A stretch of 64,000 nt of DNA from Cylindrodendrum hubeiense. Its lineage: Eukaryota; Ascomycota; Sordariomycetes; Hypocreales; Nectriaceae. The notes beneath the pieces were generated by a model that saw nothing but the letters and a program-made list of their open reading frames with translations, was not told the origin of the DNA and searched no databases. The translations under genes were made by a program, and so were the position numbers. The stretch is taken from NCBI GenBank assembly GCA_014621425.1, contig JAANBB010000031.1, positions 62,001-126,000 on the forward strand, given 5' to 3'. Below, piece by piece: positions 21,965 through 34,400 of this stretch; the stretch's first letter is position 1; the number at the start of each line of letters is the position of its first letter.

Positions 21965-23557
21965 TTATCCATCCCTCGCGGCAATTTCATGCTGCTTCTC
22001 CTCTGCATCCGGGTGATGCACTGATGGCGCCGGCCGATCGGTTTCCTGGGGGGGTTTGTAGTGTCGCATCAACTCCTGCGGGAGATACGTGTAAAACGAT
22101 GGAACGATAATGTCCACCGTCTTGACAAACCTCAGACCCACATTGAGCTCGTAGATTGTCAACCGGGTCTTCATGCCTACAGGCATATGCGATAGGAGCT
22201 CGTCGTCGAAGTAGAGCGTCATGGTCTCGTCAGCGATAGGCCACAGGACCTCAGGAGTGACCCAATCATCCTCGATGATCGTTGGCTTGAAGATGGCCTT
22301 TCCGACAGCAACATGCCCCCCCGCTTTATCCCCAATGACGAGCGACTTGACCCGGTTGATAATGTCCTCGCTGGGGCGTGAAACCTCGACCAGCTCGAGA
22401 GTGCATGTATACTCCTTTACAGCCGCGGGGTTCTGGTCGCATAACCGAGAAAACATGTCCGGCTCATCCATCAGAGCAAACGCCGAGTAGAAGACGGACT
22501 TGGCGTCGAATCCATCGGGGCGTGTGAACTGCTGAAACGACCAGCCATTGGCCGCGTCATCTGGACGGAAGAGCTCCCCGGCCGCAAGGTTGAATTGTCC
22601 AGGCAAGGAGGCATACAGCCGTCGCAGCATGGGCCATTCCGTTCGCGCACCTTCGCACACCTCTAGAGCAGCCTTGACATTGCCTTCGTACTCGGGGCAC
22701 ACATCGTGTTGGAGTACGTATCGCAGGAAGTTGTCGACCACGTCGATGCCAACCTCCATCCTGGGTGGCTCAAACGATGTGAGGTGCAAAAGGGTCACGG
22801 AGAAGAAGCCCGCAGCCACGCCGGCAAAATCAACGCTCCAGGCATCCTCGTCGCCATTGTAAAAGCGGTCACCAGCAGAAGTGGTGCCATAGATGATGTC
22901 TGTGGCGGTGGCCTCGCGACGCTGCGCAGGAGTCAGATCTCGGAGGTCTTGACGGTGAAGGCCACTAAAGGCAGCAGGGTTAGTGTCGACTCCGCCGAGA
23001 AAGAGATACTCGTTGAAAAAGAGAATACGGTCGGCTTCGAGACGGCGGCGTGAGCGGAAACGTTGAATGCATGATTGCATGCGTCTGCGAGGCGTCAGCA
23101 CTTGTAGTAGTTCTCATCTAGACCGGGATCCGTACTCGGTAAATGACAAGTCCCTTGTAAGGAATCGTCAGTCAAGTTCGGCGAGTATGGGGCTAGGTGC
23201 ATGACATACGACGCATAGATCTCGGTTCTCTCCTCTTCCGCTTCGTCCAGGGTCATCGGCGGATCGGCGAAGTACTCTAAGCCTCCGTCAGCTTACGGGC
23301 TGTCTCAAAGCACGTCAAGATTGCGAACCTTCGAAGCCATTTCCGCGATTCTTGGGAAGAGCGGTTGGTCCTCGCGAGGCTAAAGACCTATTTCCCGATC
23401 TAGGCTTTTTCGACTTTGCGATCCCCTGCAAGGCAGAGTTGATGATGGAAAGTGAGCGTGGGTCGGCCTGGTGGTCTTCACCGACGCCCCCATTTTTGTC
23501 AGCTGAAGGTGCCATTTCCTCGGGCTGGGAGCCTGCTGAAGACGTTGCGGAAGCCAT
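21965..23557 (-). CDS. Arb1-like subunit of the Argonaute siRNA chaperone complex
   Basis: Four exons on the minus strand: 23557-23329, 23276-23210, 23153-23136 and 23084-21965. The introns are 52, 56 and 51 bases, and the product is 477 residues. Exon 3 is only 18 bases. It supplies DLSFT and joins exon 4 as FTERMQSCIQRFRSRRRL, which matches the conserved start of the Arb1 core domain. Other family-like features are LPKNRGNGFE before intron 1, EYFADPPMT in exon 2 and FNEYLFLGGVDT in exon 4. In fission yeast Arb1 works with Arb2 and Argonaute in siRNA maturation and heterochromatin assembly. That role here is inferred from the family. The last 40 residues are polar and variable. The start is the first ATG of the conserved frame (MASATSSAG); an in-frame ATG further upstream would add a cysteine-rich, unlikely leader. 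Confidence 0.75.
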
Positions 23558-26500
23558 TTCGAGATGGTGATTTGCTGAAAAAAGAAGCGCACAACTTGAG
23601 ACAGGTTTATGCCTTGTAGTTTCTGCGATCCTGAGGGGAGAAGGGAGCTTTGAAAGAGCTGGCTGAAGACTCGTGAATCTGTGATTTATGTCAGCGGTTT
23701 CTGCACAGCAAACAAATGAATAGCGTACCAGGCAATTGTTGCGAGTTTGTGACCAGCATATCTGGACCCCTTGCAAATAGGCCTTTTGGTTAGAATGTCG
23801 ATCCTAGTCGGAGTTGTAGTTGGATCAATTGAAGACCTGTCATAATCAAGGAAGGAGACCAGGCTTGCAGAAGTACCGAAACACCGAGAGAGTTGGAGAT
23901 GCGAAGGCAGGCTCGCCAGCTGGCGGGACGGGAGCTTACAGCTGGCAAGCATGTTTCCGCTATTGGTTGCTCCCCGCACTTACACAGTTCATGAGCGGAA
24001 GCAATGGAAACCAACATGTTTGTTTGCATATCAACGCGAGTCACTATGAATCAGAATGTTATTATTTGCTTGGTTATTGCACTGTCAACGGCTATCCTGT
24101 TTTCACATTATTGCACATTCAAATAAAACACTGGCGCATTCGTAGACTCTTCAAGGAGGGATGGAGAAGAGGCTGTCAGCCTGATGTTGGAGTTGTCAGC
24201 AGAGACAGGCCTCACCGAAAACCAACATATTCACCCTAGCCCTAAGGCCCAACAGATAGGGATTTTTGAATTTGATAAAGATTAATATGGAAAGAAGCTC
24301 AAGGACTCAAACTTGAGTTGCGCATACCGGCTCAGCCTCCACCAATTTCGCGATCGATACCTTTGTAGTTCAGCAACCACCTCAGCCCAGCGGCCTTAAC
24401 CAAAAGGAATCGCATCCACAGACGCGGGACAAGGCAGCAGTGCGGGGTTCAACACCAAAGGACCCAGGCAAGATGCAGCTAAGGCAAGTAGCCGCGTGTG
24501 ACGGAACACAAGGCGAGGGAAAATTATCGTCGACAAACGGCGAGCGAGGCTAGTTGCATCACAATGTGGAGTGGCTAATCGCGGGAGGCGTCCAACGGGG
24601 AGCGAGAGGCGGCGGCGCAATACACGGCTCATCCCGCCTCGTGTGATTCATTGGAGGCGAGTGGGCGATAGCATGCCGAATGTTCTAGGAAGTGGTGATG
24701 GGAGCGGAGAAATGTGTTTGCTGTGATTCGTACGGGTTGTTGTTCAGACGAGATGGTCATTTGATGATCACCTGAGTGGTTTTTGTCACGACCCTACACT
24801 TGATGGGATTGGATACAGTAGCCGAGGAATAAAACCAGTCTGGAAGCATTGGACTTGTGTGAATATGCATGTTAGTGTGACTCTACGGTGGATAAGTTGC
24901 ACTTCGTGTTGTATTGATATCTGGTAGCCTTGGTGAGGTTAAACAGCATTTCTGACGTGAGTTGCCCAGAACGTTGCCCAAAAGACATGAGTCAAAATCA
25001 CAAAGCGCAGCATATGCAAGACCCCGTCCATCAACCAACGGTCTAGGACTTGGCACGTGGGCATGTAGGAATTCCCAAAAAGTCGGTGGCCATACGAACG
25101 CGACGCAGTCAAGACATGAAGCACTTGATCGCCACAAGCGCGCCCAATGAGAAGTGCGTCGGGGCAGCACCGCACCCGGCCTGTCTCTAGTTGCCGCCTC
25201 TCTTTTCACTACTACCGCGGCGGAGCCTGTGAGCGGCCGGTCCCAGTCGCGATTGCTCGTCACATGGAGGGACGGGACGTTGCATGGTGCGAGTCTGTTG
25301 GATAAGCTGGATACGGTAAGAGAGTAAACGAGGCCAGTTGGTCAGGTGGGAGCCATTGCCGCTGACCACCAGCTCCCCCTTGTCGTCTATTCGCCCATTT
25401 GCCTCCAAAGCACACAACCCAGCAACCGAGACGGAGATGGGAACTGACATCACCCTGCTTCACGACTGGGATCTCCAGCAGGGCACGATGCAAAACACGC
25501 TCAAGCCTGTACAGAGCACGGCACAGCCAGTTCGCTTGGTCCCTTGCAGGAAGCATGAAGGCAGTGACGAGGGCTTGCATTTGCAAACTAGGTTTGCATC
25601 CGTTGGGTCCCGTCTATGCGGCATGGGACTATGCTATGTAGAACCAACTCGCTCAAACGCGCACTTGTGCTCCTAGGTTATGGGTGTCACTGGTGAGACA
25701 AAATGAGGTGGCCGGCGCTGTGCTGTTGCTGAGCTGTGCTCCAGGCGGATTCTCGAAATGGGCCCAGAGTCTGCCCAGCGCATGCCCGGCGCACTCATTG
25801 GCGGAGACCAGGGACCAGCCCCCTGGAACGGTCCTCTGGCAGTGCTCTGACGGGCCCGGGGGAGTGGCCTTGGGGTGGCGGAGCGGTGCGCAGCCCTTCG
25901 CAGTGGCTCGTTTCAGTGGACGTTGGCCCTATCCGATTTGTTGGTAGCCGTCTGGCGGGGGTCGGGTCCCCTGGTGGCCTGGTCCCTGGGTGGCCAAGTC
26001 ACTAGGACGGGCCCACGGGAGCGCGCTCTCTCCACCCTCTACCCCAAGGTGAGAGACGCGGGCAGTATCCGCCTTTTGCCATCCACCATTTGCCATCCAC
26101 ATCGTCAACGTCCAACACCCATGGACGGCTCACCAATGCTCGGGCTCCATCTCAGACTCAGGCTTGACCTCGTCAGAGACGATGAGGCAATGTACCGCCC
26201 CCCACCCGGCGTGAGGCTACAGTGACCTCCTGTATGGGCAAGCCCCGAAACGCCGTGGTTGGCGACGGTTGTGCATATTGAGCCCTATCCAGCAGCGGCA
26301 CAGTCCATCCAACGCATCGCATCGCTGCCGCCTCCGCCTCGTCTGTTCGCATCCTCAGGGTGAAAATCTGCCCTGCTCCGTTGTCGTCCTGTCTGGGGCC
26401 CCCTCATTCACCCCTCTTTTGCTGTGCTTGGGCATCTTATAAACTCGGGGAGCTTCGCCTCCTGTTCCGCCGACTTGCCAGACAGCTTCCAGCACACCCC

Positions 26501-27531
26501 CGACGTTCTAGCTCCCGCTGCGCTAAGTGCTTCCTTTGGCTGTTTGCGTGGCCTCGTCGCCCTTAAATTTCCAAAGCCTCTTGCTCTTGGCCGACCCGAC
26601 CCTTGGCTCCTTTACCGCCTACGTCGCCGGCCAGACTTGACCGACACCTAGTCCAAGCCCAAGCCCAGACCTAACCCTGAGCAACAAGCGTATGTGCTAT
26701 ATTGTCCCCTCCCGTGGTGTCCGTTGTGTCACCTAGGCACCTGGTGCCCAAAGTTGGCCCATCGCAAGGTTGACCTTGGCTCACCGGTTGGAATTTCAAG
26801 TTTCGCCACCACTACCTTACCCGACGGGATCGCTTCCGCCGTCCCCATCACTCTGATTACTATCTACGCACCTGCTTCCGTACTCCGTACTCAGTAATTA
26901 TTTGCGCGGCTCACGGACCAGACCAAGAACCAACCTAGAAAAAAACAATCCACCACCTGTCGCAAGGTTTGGTCGAGGCGAGGATCCTTACGCTGATCCG
27001 CCGTGACAAAGTCATTTCCCCCCTGAAGCCCCCGAGGATCAAGGCACCGTCCGGCGTTTTGGCTGCGTCTGCGTTAGGGAGTCTTCAGTGGCCAAAACTC
27101 TTTTTGCTCACTTCATCTCTCTCTTGCATTGTTGGCTCAGCTCTCAGCTTTCAGCTCTCAGCTCGCTACTTTTCGCTCACGGTCATCGCTGCTCGCTCTC
27201 GCACTCACTCTCCACCTACCAAATAAACGCCTAGACGCCGCCGCCCCTACTGTGCATCGCTCTGCGCCCTCGCTCCGCCCGCCTCTCTTGGCTCACTCCC
27301 TGTGGCTCACGCTCACCCACGCTCAGCACGCTCCGCTCCGCCCTCCGGCGCCTCCTCCTTCAGCTCTCCCTTCTTTACCGCCGTTTGTCCCGGGCTCTTG
27401 TCATTGACTTCGTTTCTCTCTGCTCTTCCCTTTTCCATTCTCTCCATCACCTTGTTGCGCCTCTTCTCCCCCCGCCATTCACCACACTTCCCCTCCCTGC
27501 CGGTGACTAACCGTCTGGGACGCCATCCACC
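23558..27531. other. Long intergenic region with no recognisable gene
   Basis: Nearly 4 kb without a supported gene. About 23800-25000 is mixed and partly A/T-rich, 25700-26050 is G/C-rich, and from about 26300 the sequence becomes strongly pyrimidine-rich (CTCTCAGCTTTCAGCTCTCAGCTCGC near 27140). That is typical of the promoter and long 5' leader of the following gene. No tRNA or transposon ends are seen. Confidence 0.5.
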
Positions 27532-28828
27532 ATGATGCCCGTCACCAAAGAGATACCGCACCGCGACGACCTTCGCGACTACAACTACGCAGTTGCCGGC
27601 CAGTGAGTACTTCACCGTCCCCTTTGCGATTCCTGCGACTAGCGGCTTGCGACTTGCGACTCTGCGCAGACCCTGCGCGTTCTTGCGCCGCGGTGCACCC
27701 CACCAAGCCTCGCAATGCAGCACCCCTAGTCGTCGCGTTGACTTCCGCATGCTGACCAGCGACAGTGCCGGCACCATGTGCAGCGCCAATGGCGAGATGT
27801 TCATCAAGCCCTGCACCCAGTCCGAGATTGACTTTTACCAATCCGCAAACCGAAGACACCCCGACTTTGCCGACCTGATGCCTTTGTTCATGGGAGACCT
27901 CTCGCTCACCGACGCCGCCGACACGCGCATCGACGAGGCCGTTGCAGGCGTCATCTCCCAGGCCGGCGATATCCAGAGCACCAAGGACGAGATCGCCGCC
28001 ACTGTCGCGCAGCACGTCGCTGCCGCCGCTCCGGCTGCCTGTAAAGACGGTGTCACTTGGGTCCCTAGTAAAGACAACAAGATCAAGACGGACAAGGCTG
28101 TAGTGCTGGAGAATGCGACCTTCGGTTTCACGAACCCCAACATCCTGGATGTGAAGCTGGGCGTGCGGTTATGGGCCGACGATGCCCCTCTGCAGAAGAA
28201 GCAGCGATTCGACAAGATTTCCTCCGAGACCACCCATGGCAGCCTAGGATTTCGGATAGCAGGCATGCGAGTCTTCCGCGGGTCGGAGGACCCTCTCGAG
28301 CTGGACGAGGACGAGTACAAGATCTACGACAAGGACTACGGTCGGGTGACTGTCAACAAGGACAACGTGGTCGACGAGTTCAGCAAGTTTGTCTTCAACA
28401 AGGCCGCCGGCATCGACAAGGAGCTCGGCAAAGCTGTATGCGAGGCATTCGCACGGGACCTGCGCCGGGTTGAGGACATCCTCTCACGACACGAAAGCCG
28501 CATGTACTCGTCGTCGCTGCTCTTCATCTTCGAGGGTGACGGCGAGGCCCTGCGCAATGCCATCGAGGATAACAACGCCCTTATCGACTCGGAGGCAGGC
28601 ATCGGCCAGGCCGCTCGGACCACCAAGAGAGTTGATAGTGGCATCGCTCTTGACGAGGACGAAGAGGTGGACACTGACTCAGACATTGAATCCTCGCTGC
28701 CGCAAATCTACGCATTGAAGCTGATCGACTTTGCCCACGCCGCTTGGACGCCCGGCCTGGGCCCGGATGAGAACTCCCTGACCGGCGTGCGGAGCCTGGC
28801 CCGCATCTTCGAGGAGATGGCACAATAA
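27532..28828 (+). CDS. Inositol polyphosphate multikinase (IPMK, Arg82/Ipk2 family)
   Basis: Two exons, 27532-27602 and 27766-28828, with a 163-base intron (GTGAGT...GACAG) that splits the histidine of AGHAGTM; 377 residues. The family signature PxxxDxKxG is present as PNILDVKLG at about residue 148, the SSLL motif as SSSLLFIFEGD and the catalytic IDF motif as LKLIDFAHA at about 344. The N-terminal AGHAGTMCSANGEMFIKPC corresponds to the conserved strand-turn at the start of the kinase fold. An acidic insert (DEDEEVDTDSD) precedes the last motif. The enzyme phosphorylates inositol tris- and tetrakisphosphates in the pathway to IP5/IP6 and pyrophosphates, mainly in the nucleus. ATG ATG gives two adjacent starts; the first is used here. 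A long pyrimidine-rich leader precedes it. Confidence 0.93.
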
Positions 28829-29266
28829 CCATGCACGGACACGGAGGCGATGATGACATTGGCGATTATGGTTTCACCAATCAACATAAAATAAGGGGCG
28901 GAAGCAAGGAAGGCAAGGGAAGCTTTGCTAGACCGGAAGGCCGGTCACACCGATACCCAGCGCAATTGAATTGACGGAAGAGGGTAGAAAAAGCTCCTCG
29001 GCGGAGATGATTTGGCGCACGTTGCTCATGATGATGACTCTTACTTTCAGGTCCGCCTGCCATCTGTTTTTGCGTTCTGGCAGAGGACCCGGCGTTGACA
29101 TGGGGAGTTTCTAAATATATGTATACATATGGAGGGCATTAGAGCATAGCATTCATCGGTAGACATGACATGGCGAAAGGACAGCGAGACCTCGGGTCCA
29201 GTCTATCCACGACAACCCGTGGACTCTGTGTTAAACTTGAAACTTGAACCAAGCCATCTGCGAGGT

Positions 29267-29349
29267 GAATGACTCGAGGTGAATGTCTCGAGGTGAGCCG
29301 TCTTAGGTGAACCATCTTAGGTGAGCCATCCTAGGTGAACTGTCAAGGT
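29267..29349. repeat. Six-unit 14-base tandem repeat
   Basis: Units begin at 29267, 29281, 29295, 29309, 29323 and 29337, each close to GAGCCATCTTAGGT. The last unit is 13 bases. Every unit ends in AGGT, so the array is a series of evenly spaced AGGTGA sites. Confidence 0.85.
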
Positions 29350-29723
29350 GTGACACAACCGTCCATGTGTCAAAGGTCCATGTGTGAAAGGGGTGGTTGA
29401 GCGCGCTTGTCTGTGCGTGTCGGGTCCCATCCGAAGGCCCTTGGAGATCGAAACCATGCAGCATGCAGAAGGATCTTGCCTGCGAGGCGGTGACGGCTGT
29501 AATGTGGATGGAGGCTGCTGGCGTCGAAGCACCCTGGGTGTTTTGGCGCACACACTTGGAGAGGGTGACGAAATAGAGATTCACCAAATTACAGCCATAA
29601 TGTGCCTGGTTATTTCTGTCGTGTCGTGGGGCTCTATCGCTAGTGAATATCTGGGATAGATTCCCGCACCCCCTTCGTATCTGCCAAGGGTGGGCTTCTG
29701 GAACGCTTCCACATCGGCCCCAC

Positions 29724-29753
29724 GCACCGCACCGCACCGCACCGCACCGCACC
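29724..29753. repeat. GCACC pentamer microsatellite
   Basis: Six perfect tandem copies of GCACC about 65 bases upstream of the CLP1 start codon, within its promoter or 5' leader. Confidence 0.9.
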
Positions 29754-29818
29754 GTCTACCGCGCGCCGCGCAAAAAGTCCATCTTCACGGCTTGACTCCG
29801 CAATCGATGTAGTTGGCC

Positions 29819-31410
29819 ATGTCGATTCCAGGCCTGGGCCAGATTCCCGCACAGGTGAGCATGCCCGTCTAGCTGGAGACGTCTTGCTGGAGACGTCTAG
29901 CACAGGCACAAAGGCGCCCAGCTCCGAGACAAAGCTGTTTGACTGACCGACTCCCCTCAACCGCAGCCCACCGCCTCGTCGACCCGAATCATCACCCTCC
30001 GCCCCGCCTCAGAATGGCGATTCCAAGTCCCCCTGGGCTCCCCCCTCATCCTCAAGCTCCTTTCGGGCACCGCTGAGAAGGACGGCATCGAGCTGGCTCC
30101 GCGCAACGCCTACACCTTCTCCGGCGTCAAGACCAAGATCCTGTCCTGGCACGGCTGCGAGCTCGAGATTGACGGACGCTGCGAGCGCGAGTTCACCACC
30201 GAATATGCGAACCCGACCGAGAACCCGGCCAATGCTCACCTGAACCTCCATGGACAGCTCAACGAGATGCGCGTGGCCGCCGCGAGAGATAACAGAGAGG
30301 GCCCGCGCGTGCTCGTTGCAGGACCTGCCAACACCGGCAAGACGACGCTGGTGAAGACGATGACGAGCTACGCGACGCGACAGGGCTACCAGCCACTGTT
30401 GATTAACACAGATCCGAGGGAGGGCATGCTGAGTCTGCCGGGAACGCTGAGTGCGAGTGTCTTTGCCACCGTCATGGATCCCGAGGCAGTGGACGGCTGG
30501 GGCAGCACCCCGACCAGCGGACCGAGCGGCGTGCCCGTGAAGCTGCCCCTGGTGTTTTACTACGGCCGAGAGTCGCCCGAGGACGACCCCGACTTCTTCC
30601 GAGAGATCACAAGCAAGATGGCCGGGTCCGCCAGTGGACGCCTGAGCGAGGACGTGAGCGTCCGCAGCTCGGGTGTCATCGTGGATACCGTCGGCATCAG
30701 CGACGACAGCAAGGTTGGGATGGACCTGATCGCGCATCTCGTCGACGAACTTTCAAGTATGCATGATGAAAACCTTGCGATGCAGGCACAGAGCTAACTG
30801 GGGCGTAGTCAATGTCATTGTCGTGGTGGGACCCGCGCAGATGAACGCCGAGCTGTTCAGGCGGTTCGGTAGCGAGAGGACCAGTCTCGGCGAACCCATC
30901 AGCGTCGTCCATATGGACCCTTCAGATGGCGTGGTAGCCCGAGACGAGGTTTTCATGCAGCACTGGAGGGAAGCCGCCATCAAGGAGTACTTCTTCGGCG
31001 ATGCCAGGCGGACCCTGAGCCCCCTTATTCAGCAGGTTGACTTTGACAACGTCGTCATCTATAAAGCCTCTGACTGTACGTGTGACACCTGCCCTTCCCC
31101 GCCTTCGCTTTATGATGAGCATGGAATAAAGTTGACCAAACCCCTAGATTCCACCTATGGCGAGGAAACCCTCGTCCGCGAAACGCCGTCGTCGCCTATG
31201 CAGCACTGGACGCTAGCCATCATGCACGCGTCGCCTAAGGATTCGCCAGACACGGTCCGGGCGGCAAGCGTCATGGGCTTCGTCTACGTGTCGGACGTAG
31301 ACGAGGAGCGACGCAAGATCAAGCTCCTGTCGACAGTGAGCGGACGCCTCGGCGACCAACCGCTGGTGTGGGGGAAGTGGCCGGAGCCGTACATCAACTT
31401 GCTGGGATAG
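29819..31410 (+). CDS. clp1: CLP1, mRNA cleavage/polyadenylation factor (polynucleotide kinase-like)
   Basis: Four exons, 29819-29854, 29967-30756, 30809-31075 and 31148-31410, with introns of 112, 52 and 72 bases; 451 residues. The N-terminal domain (RIITLRPASEWRFQV, later GCELEIDG) matches the Clp1 beta-sandwich. The P-loop is GPANTGKTT at about residue 131, followed by NTDPREGM and the later strand VIVDTVG. The C-terminal domain begins around SPMQHWTLAIMHAS and includes VMGFVYVSDVDEERRKIKLLSP-like text with S in place of the final P (LLSTVSG). Clp1 belongs to cleavage factor IA with Pcf11. In yeast it binds ATP but is not an active kinase. Whether this protein has kinase activity cannot be told here. 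The first exon encodes only 12 residues (MSIPGLGQIPAQ). Confidence 0.92.
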
Positions 31411-34400
31411 ACTGGAAAAGTATAGCGCAATACAGTATGTTTGGAATTGCAAACAGTCTTGTGACGATTGTGTCAGTTGTTTACATGCAGCTGTACTGAA
31501 TCATGTCTGATCTATGTGCGAGCATGTGCCCGCCCATGTGTGAGTGTGTCCATGTGAACGTGCGAATGTCATCTGCCGAAGCGACCCATGGACGGATGGA
31601 TACTGTTGCATGCCCTCGGTGTTACTTCTGATTCCCGTTGCGAGTTGATTTGCAATTGTCTTGGCACAGGAGATGAGATGTTACTACTCAATGTGATGCT
31701 CGTCCTTGTCATATAGTACAATCCCGGCACCTTGTCCTCTTCTATTGTCCCGATCAAGGATGCGGCACGTCTAGCTAAAACAAATGTGTACCCGGCCAGA
31801 GGAATATCGCTCTGTACAACACAATTGCCTTTTGACGTGAACTGTATTTATCGGCTTAAAGCTCGCAGCTTCCACATCCCAACTAACATGAGCCCAACCC
31901 ATGTAATCCTCCCTGTTCATCGCAACCCTCCCGCATCGTCTTTCCCAATCCGGCGACATACCGGGGGCATGCCGACCACTGGACATCAAGCCGAACCACG
32001 TCGTCTACGCGACTCCCACACACGGTGTCCCTAATTATCCCGACCTACGCATGACCTTCCTAATCCCCTTCGTCGCACTTGCTTTTTTCCCCCTTTGCTG
32101 CCGGCTGTTCGCAAGGCGGATGATCTCACATCGTGTAACGAATCAAGATTGCGCTGGGCGTTTGCTAGGCGCAGAGGGATTCCACCCGGGTCTTGAGAGC
32201 CGGGCGTGGGTGGGTGGTGTGGGGATGGGGGCATGTGGGGTGTGGCAGGGGAGCGTGGGTTATTGGGCGTTATCTCGTAGCGGTGCGGTGGACTGTAGGT
32301 ACGGATCTGGAGCAGAATGTACGCAGATATACCTTTGGCGTGGAGTGGACTTACATGGGACAGTTTGGAGAAGAAGTCGGTTTCCGAGACGGAGATATTC
32401 AGATGCGCCGAGTGCGAGAGCTTCGTCGATTGATGAGATCAGATGCATGCTGTAAGAGGCCTGCCATGAAGTGACGATCCCATGGCTCACTCTCACGATC
32501 CACCGCCAATTATGAATCACTCTTCCACGCGGTACCCGGAGCGGGATGGCCGGTCTTCGGGGAGCGGCAGCAGTCGGTCAAGCTGAGCTGGTGGCCCGAA
32601 CCTCCCGATGACGGCGAAGCACGGCCCCGGAGGCGGTCTAGAGAAAATGGGGGCCGTCGAGACGGGTCATCGCGGCGGACGTCATCCGCCTCATTCTCAG
32701 CTGTAGTGAAGTCGGCCAACGAAGAAACCCCATTTCTACCTTTGGTTCTTGGAAAATGGAGAAAGTACCAAGACTCCCAAATATTTTGAATACCACCTAG
32801 CGAGTATGGTCCAGGTATTATTGCAGTCTCGGGAAATCATGTTCCGAGAGACCTGCGGTGTGATGACTGCCATGACGACGAGGGAAGTTAGCGCAAAGGG
32901 CATTGCCAAGATGGCCCATATTTACACTCATGGACAGTATTTCCTGTATTCAAGCATCAATTACGTATGCACCGCATTATTGGTCTCTCCTTTGCCAATA
33001 CAGACCAAAACTGAGGCAGCCAAGACTCGCCGGGGCCAGGTCCTGCATTAGACCGGAGCGGACCCGGATACAGCAAGTCGCCATAGGTGACCCAAGTGGT
33101 GACGTCCACGTTTCCATCTTCTTTGTCTTTTCATGCAAAGGATGAGCACCGTCACACCTTGAGAGGAGCCGCCAAGAGCCCCATTCCCAAAATTCCGTGA
33201 AACCCAAGACACAAGCAACACAAGAAGGCTTAAGCTTAATTGTTTAGCGCTCCCACGGACCAAGAAGTAATCTCCGTCTCGGGCTGCCCCTCACTTTACG
33301 CATTGAATCACTTGGTGTAAACGGCGCGGGGTGTTTTCCATCTAGCGTTATCGTCCTTCCTCCTCCAGGAATCCAGTCCCTCTAGGCTGTTGAGCCGCGT
33401 GGTGTTAGAGAGGCGAACGCACACGCCAGACGACGCCGGAATCGTGCTATTTTCCAGCGGCGAGTCTTAAGCGATGATAAGAGTTTGCCAAGTCCGTCGG
33501 CCACACTGTGCTGGTTATGTGACTTCCTGCCCGGGAAGGACGACGTCTTGGCTTTTCTTGGCTCCGAGGCGAAGTAAATATGGCAGGCGAGGATTGCCCT
33601 TCTGTTCAACCACGGCAGTGGGAGGCAAACCAAGGGTGGTGGAAATGTGGACTGGTGATTGGTCACGCGACACACCCCGGTACTGTGATCATGTGGTTGA
33701 GGAGAGGATAGACGAATGGTGGATGGGTGAGCTGTGGGCAATCCAACCAGGGCTATGACCCACTGTAGATTGCACGCCACTGTGCTCTGGCTCGTGTCGT
33801 TTGTAGAGCACGTGGGGTCAGTTCAGTCATTGTCTTCTGGTGGAATTGCGAGCGCGGGTGTCTCTGTTGAAGAGAATGAAGCCCAAGGGGATCGTCTATG
33901 GAACCGATTCTTTGCGGGAGCTTCCATCACATGCCCCAATTGGCCCGTCGTTTTATTCTTTCCGGCTTCTTCGAGGTTGATGGTGTCGTGGTTTGGTTCA
34001 TCCCCGCCGCAGTCTGCCCCCCTCTGGACCCCTCCCCCGCAAAGTGTCTGAGGTTGGGTTGGGGCTATTGTCCATAGGCAAATTGTAACCCCACGTGTAG
34101 TGCACGCCTGCTTTCTGCTACTCGCTGCTGCTGCTGCTGCGTTTCCTCCTGGGCGGCTAATTTGCCATCATTATCTCTGTTGGGCTCGCGTTCCCTTGGC
34201 GTGTTTTCCCGTTGCGATCGGTCTTGTGGTCGTTTGCCAAATGACCACTGATGACGACAACGAAATCCCCCAACCCACCCACCACCACCGACAACACAAA
34301 CACTAACACCGACGCCGAACATCCATCCAAACACCACCAACAGGATTCCACACGCAAAGATGCCGCAAGCCCACCCCTGCAGCTAATGACTTGAGTATAA

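Larger units (their letters stand above)
28829..29818. other. Intergenic region between IPMK and CLP1
   Basis: No gene is recognised. The stretch holds a six-unit 14-base tandem repeat and a GCACC pentamer repeat, both listed separately, and the promoter of CLP1. Confidence 0.6.

Noticed and set aside
23102..23328. Start of the Arb1-like gene at the ATG near 23101
   Set aside because: Upstream exons with GT-AG introns supply conserved N-terminal sequence (LPKNRGNGFE, EYFADPPMT), so the shorter model is incomplete.
34122..34141. CTG triplet run
   Set aside because: Only about six units and no coding context; nothing unusual for fungal intergenic DNA.
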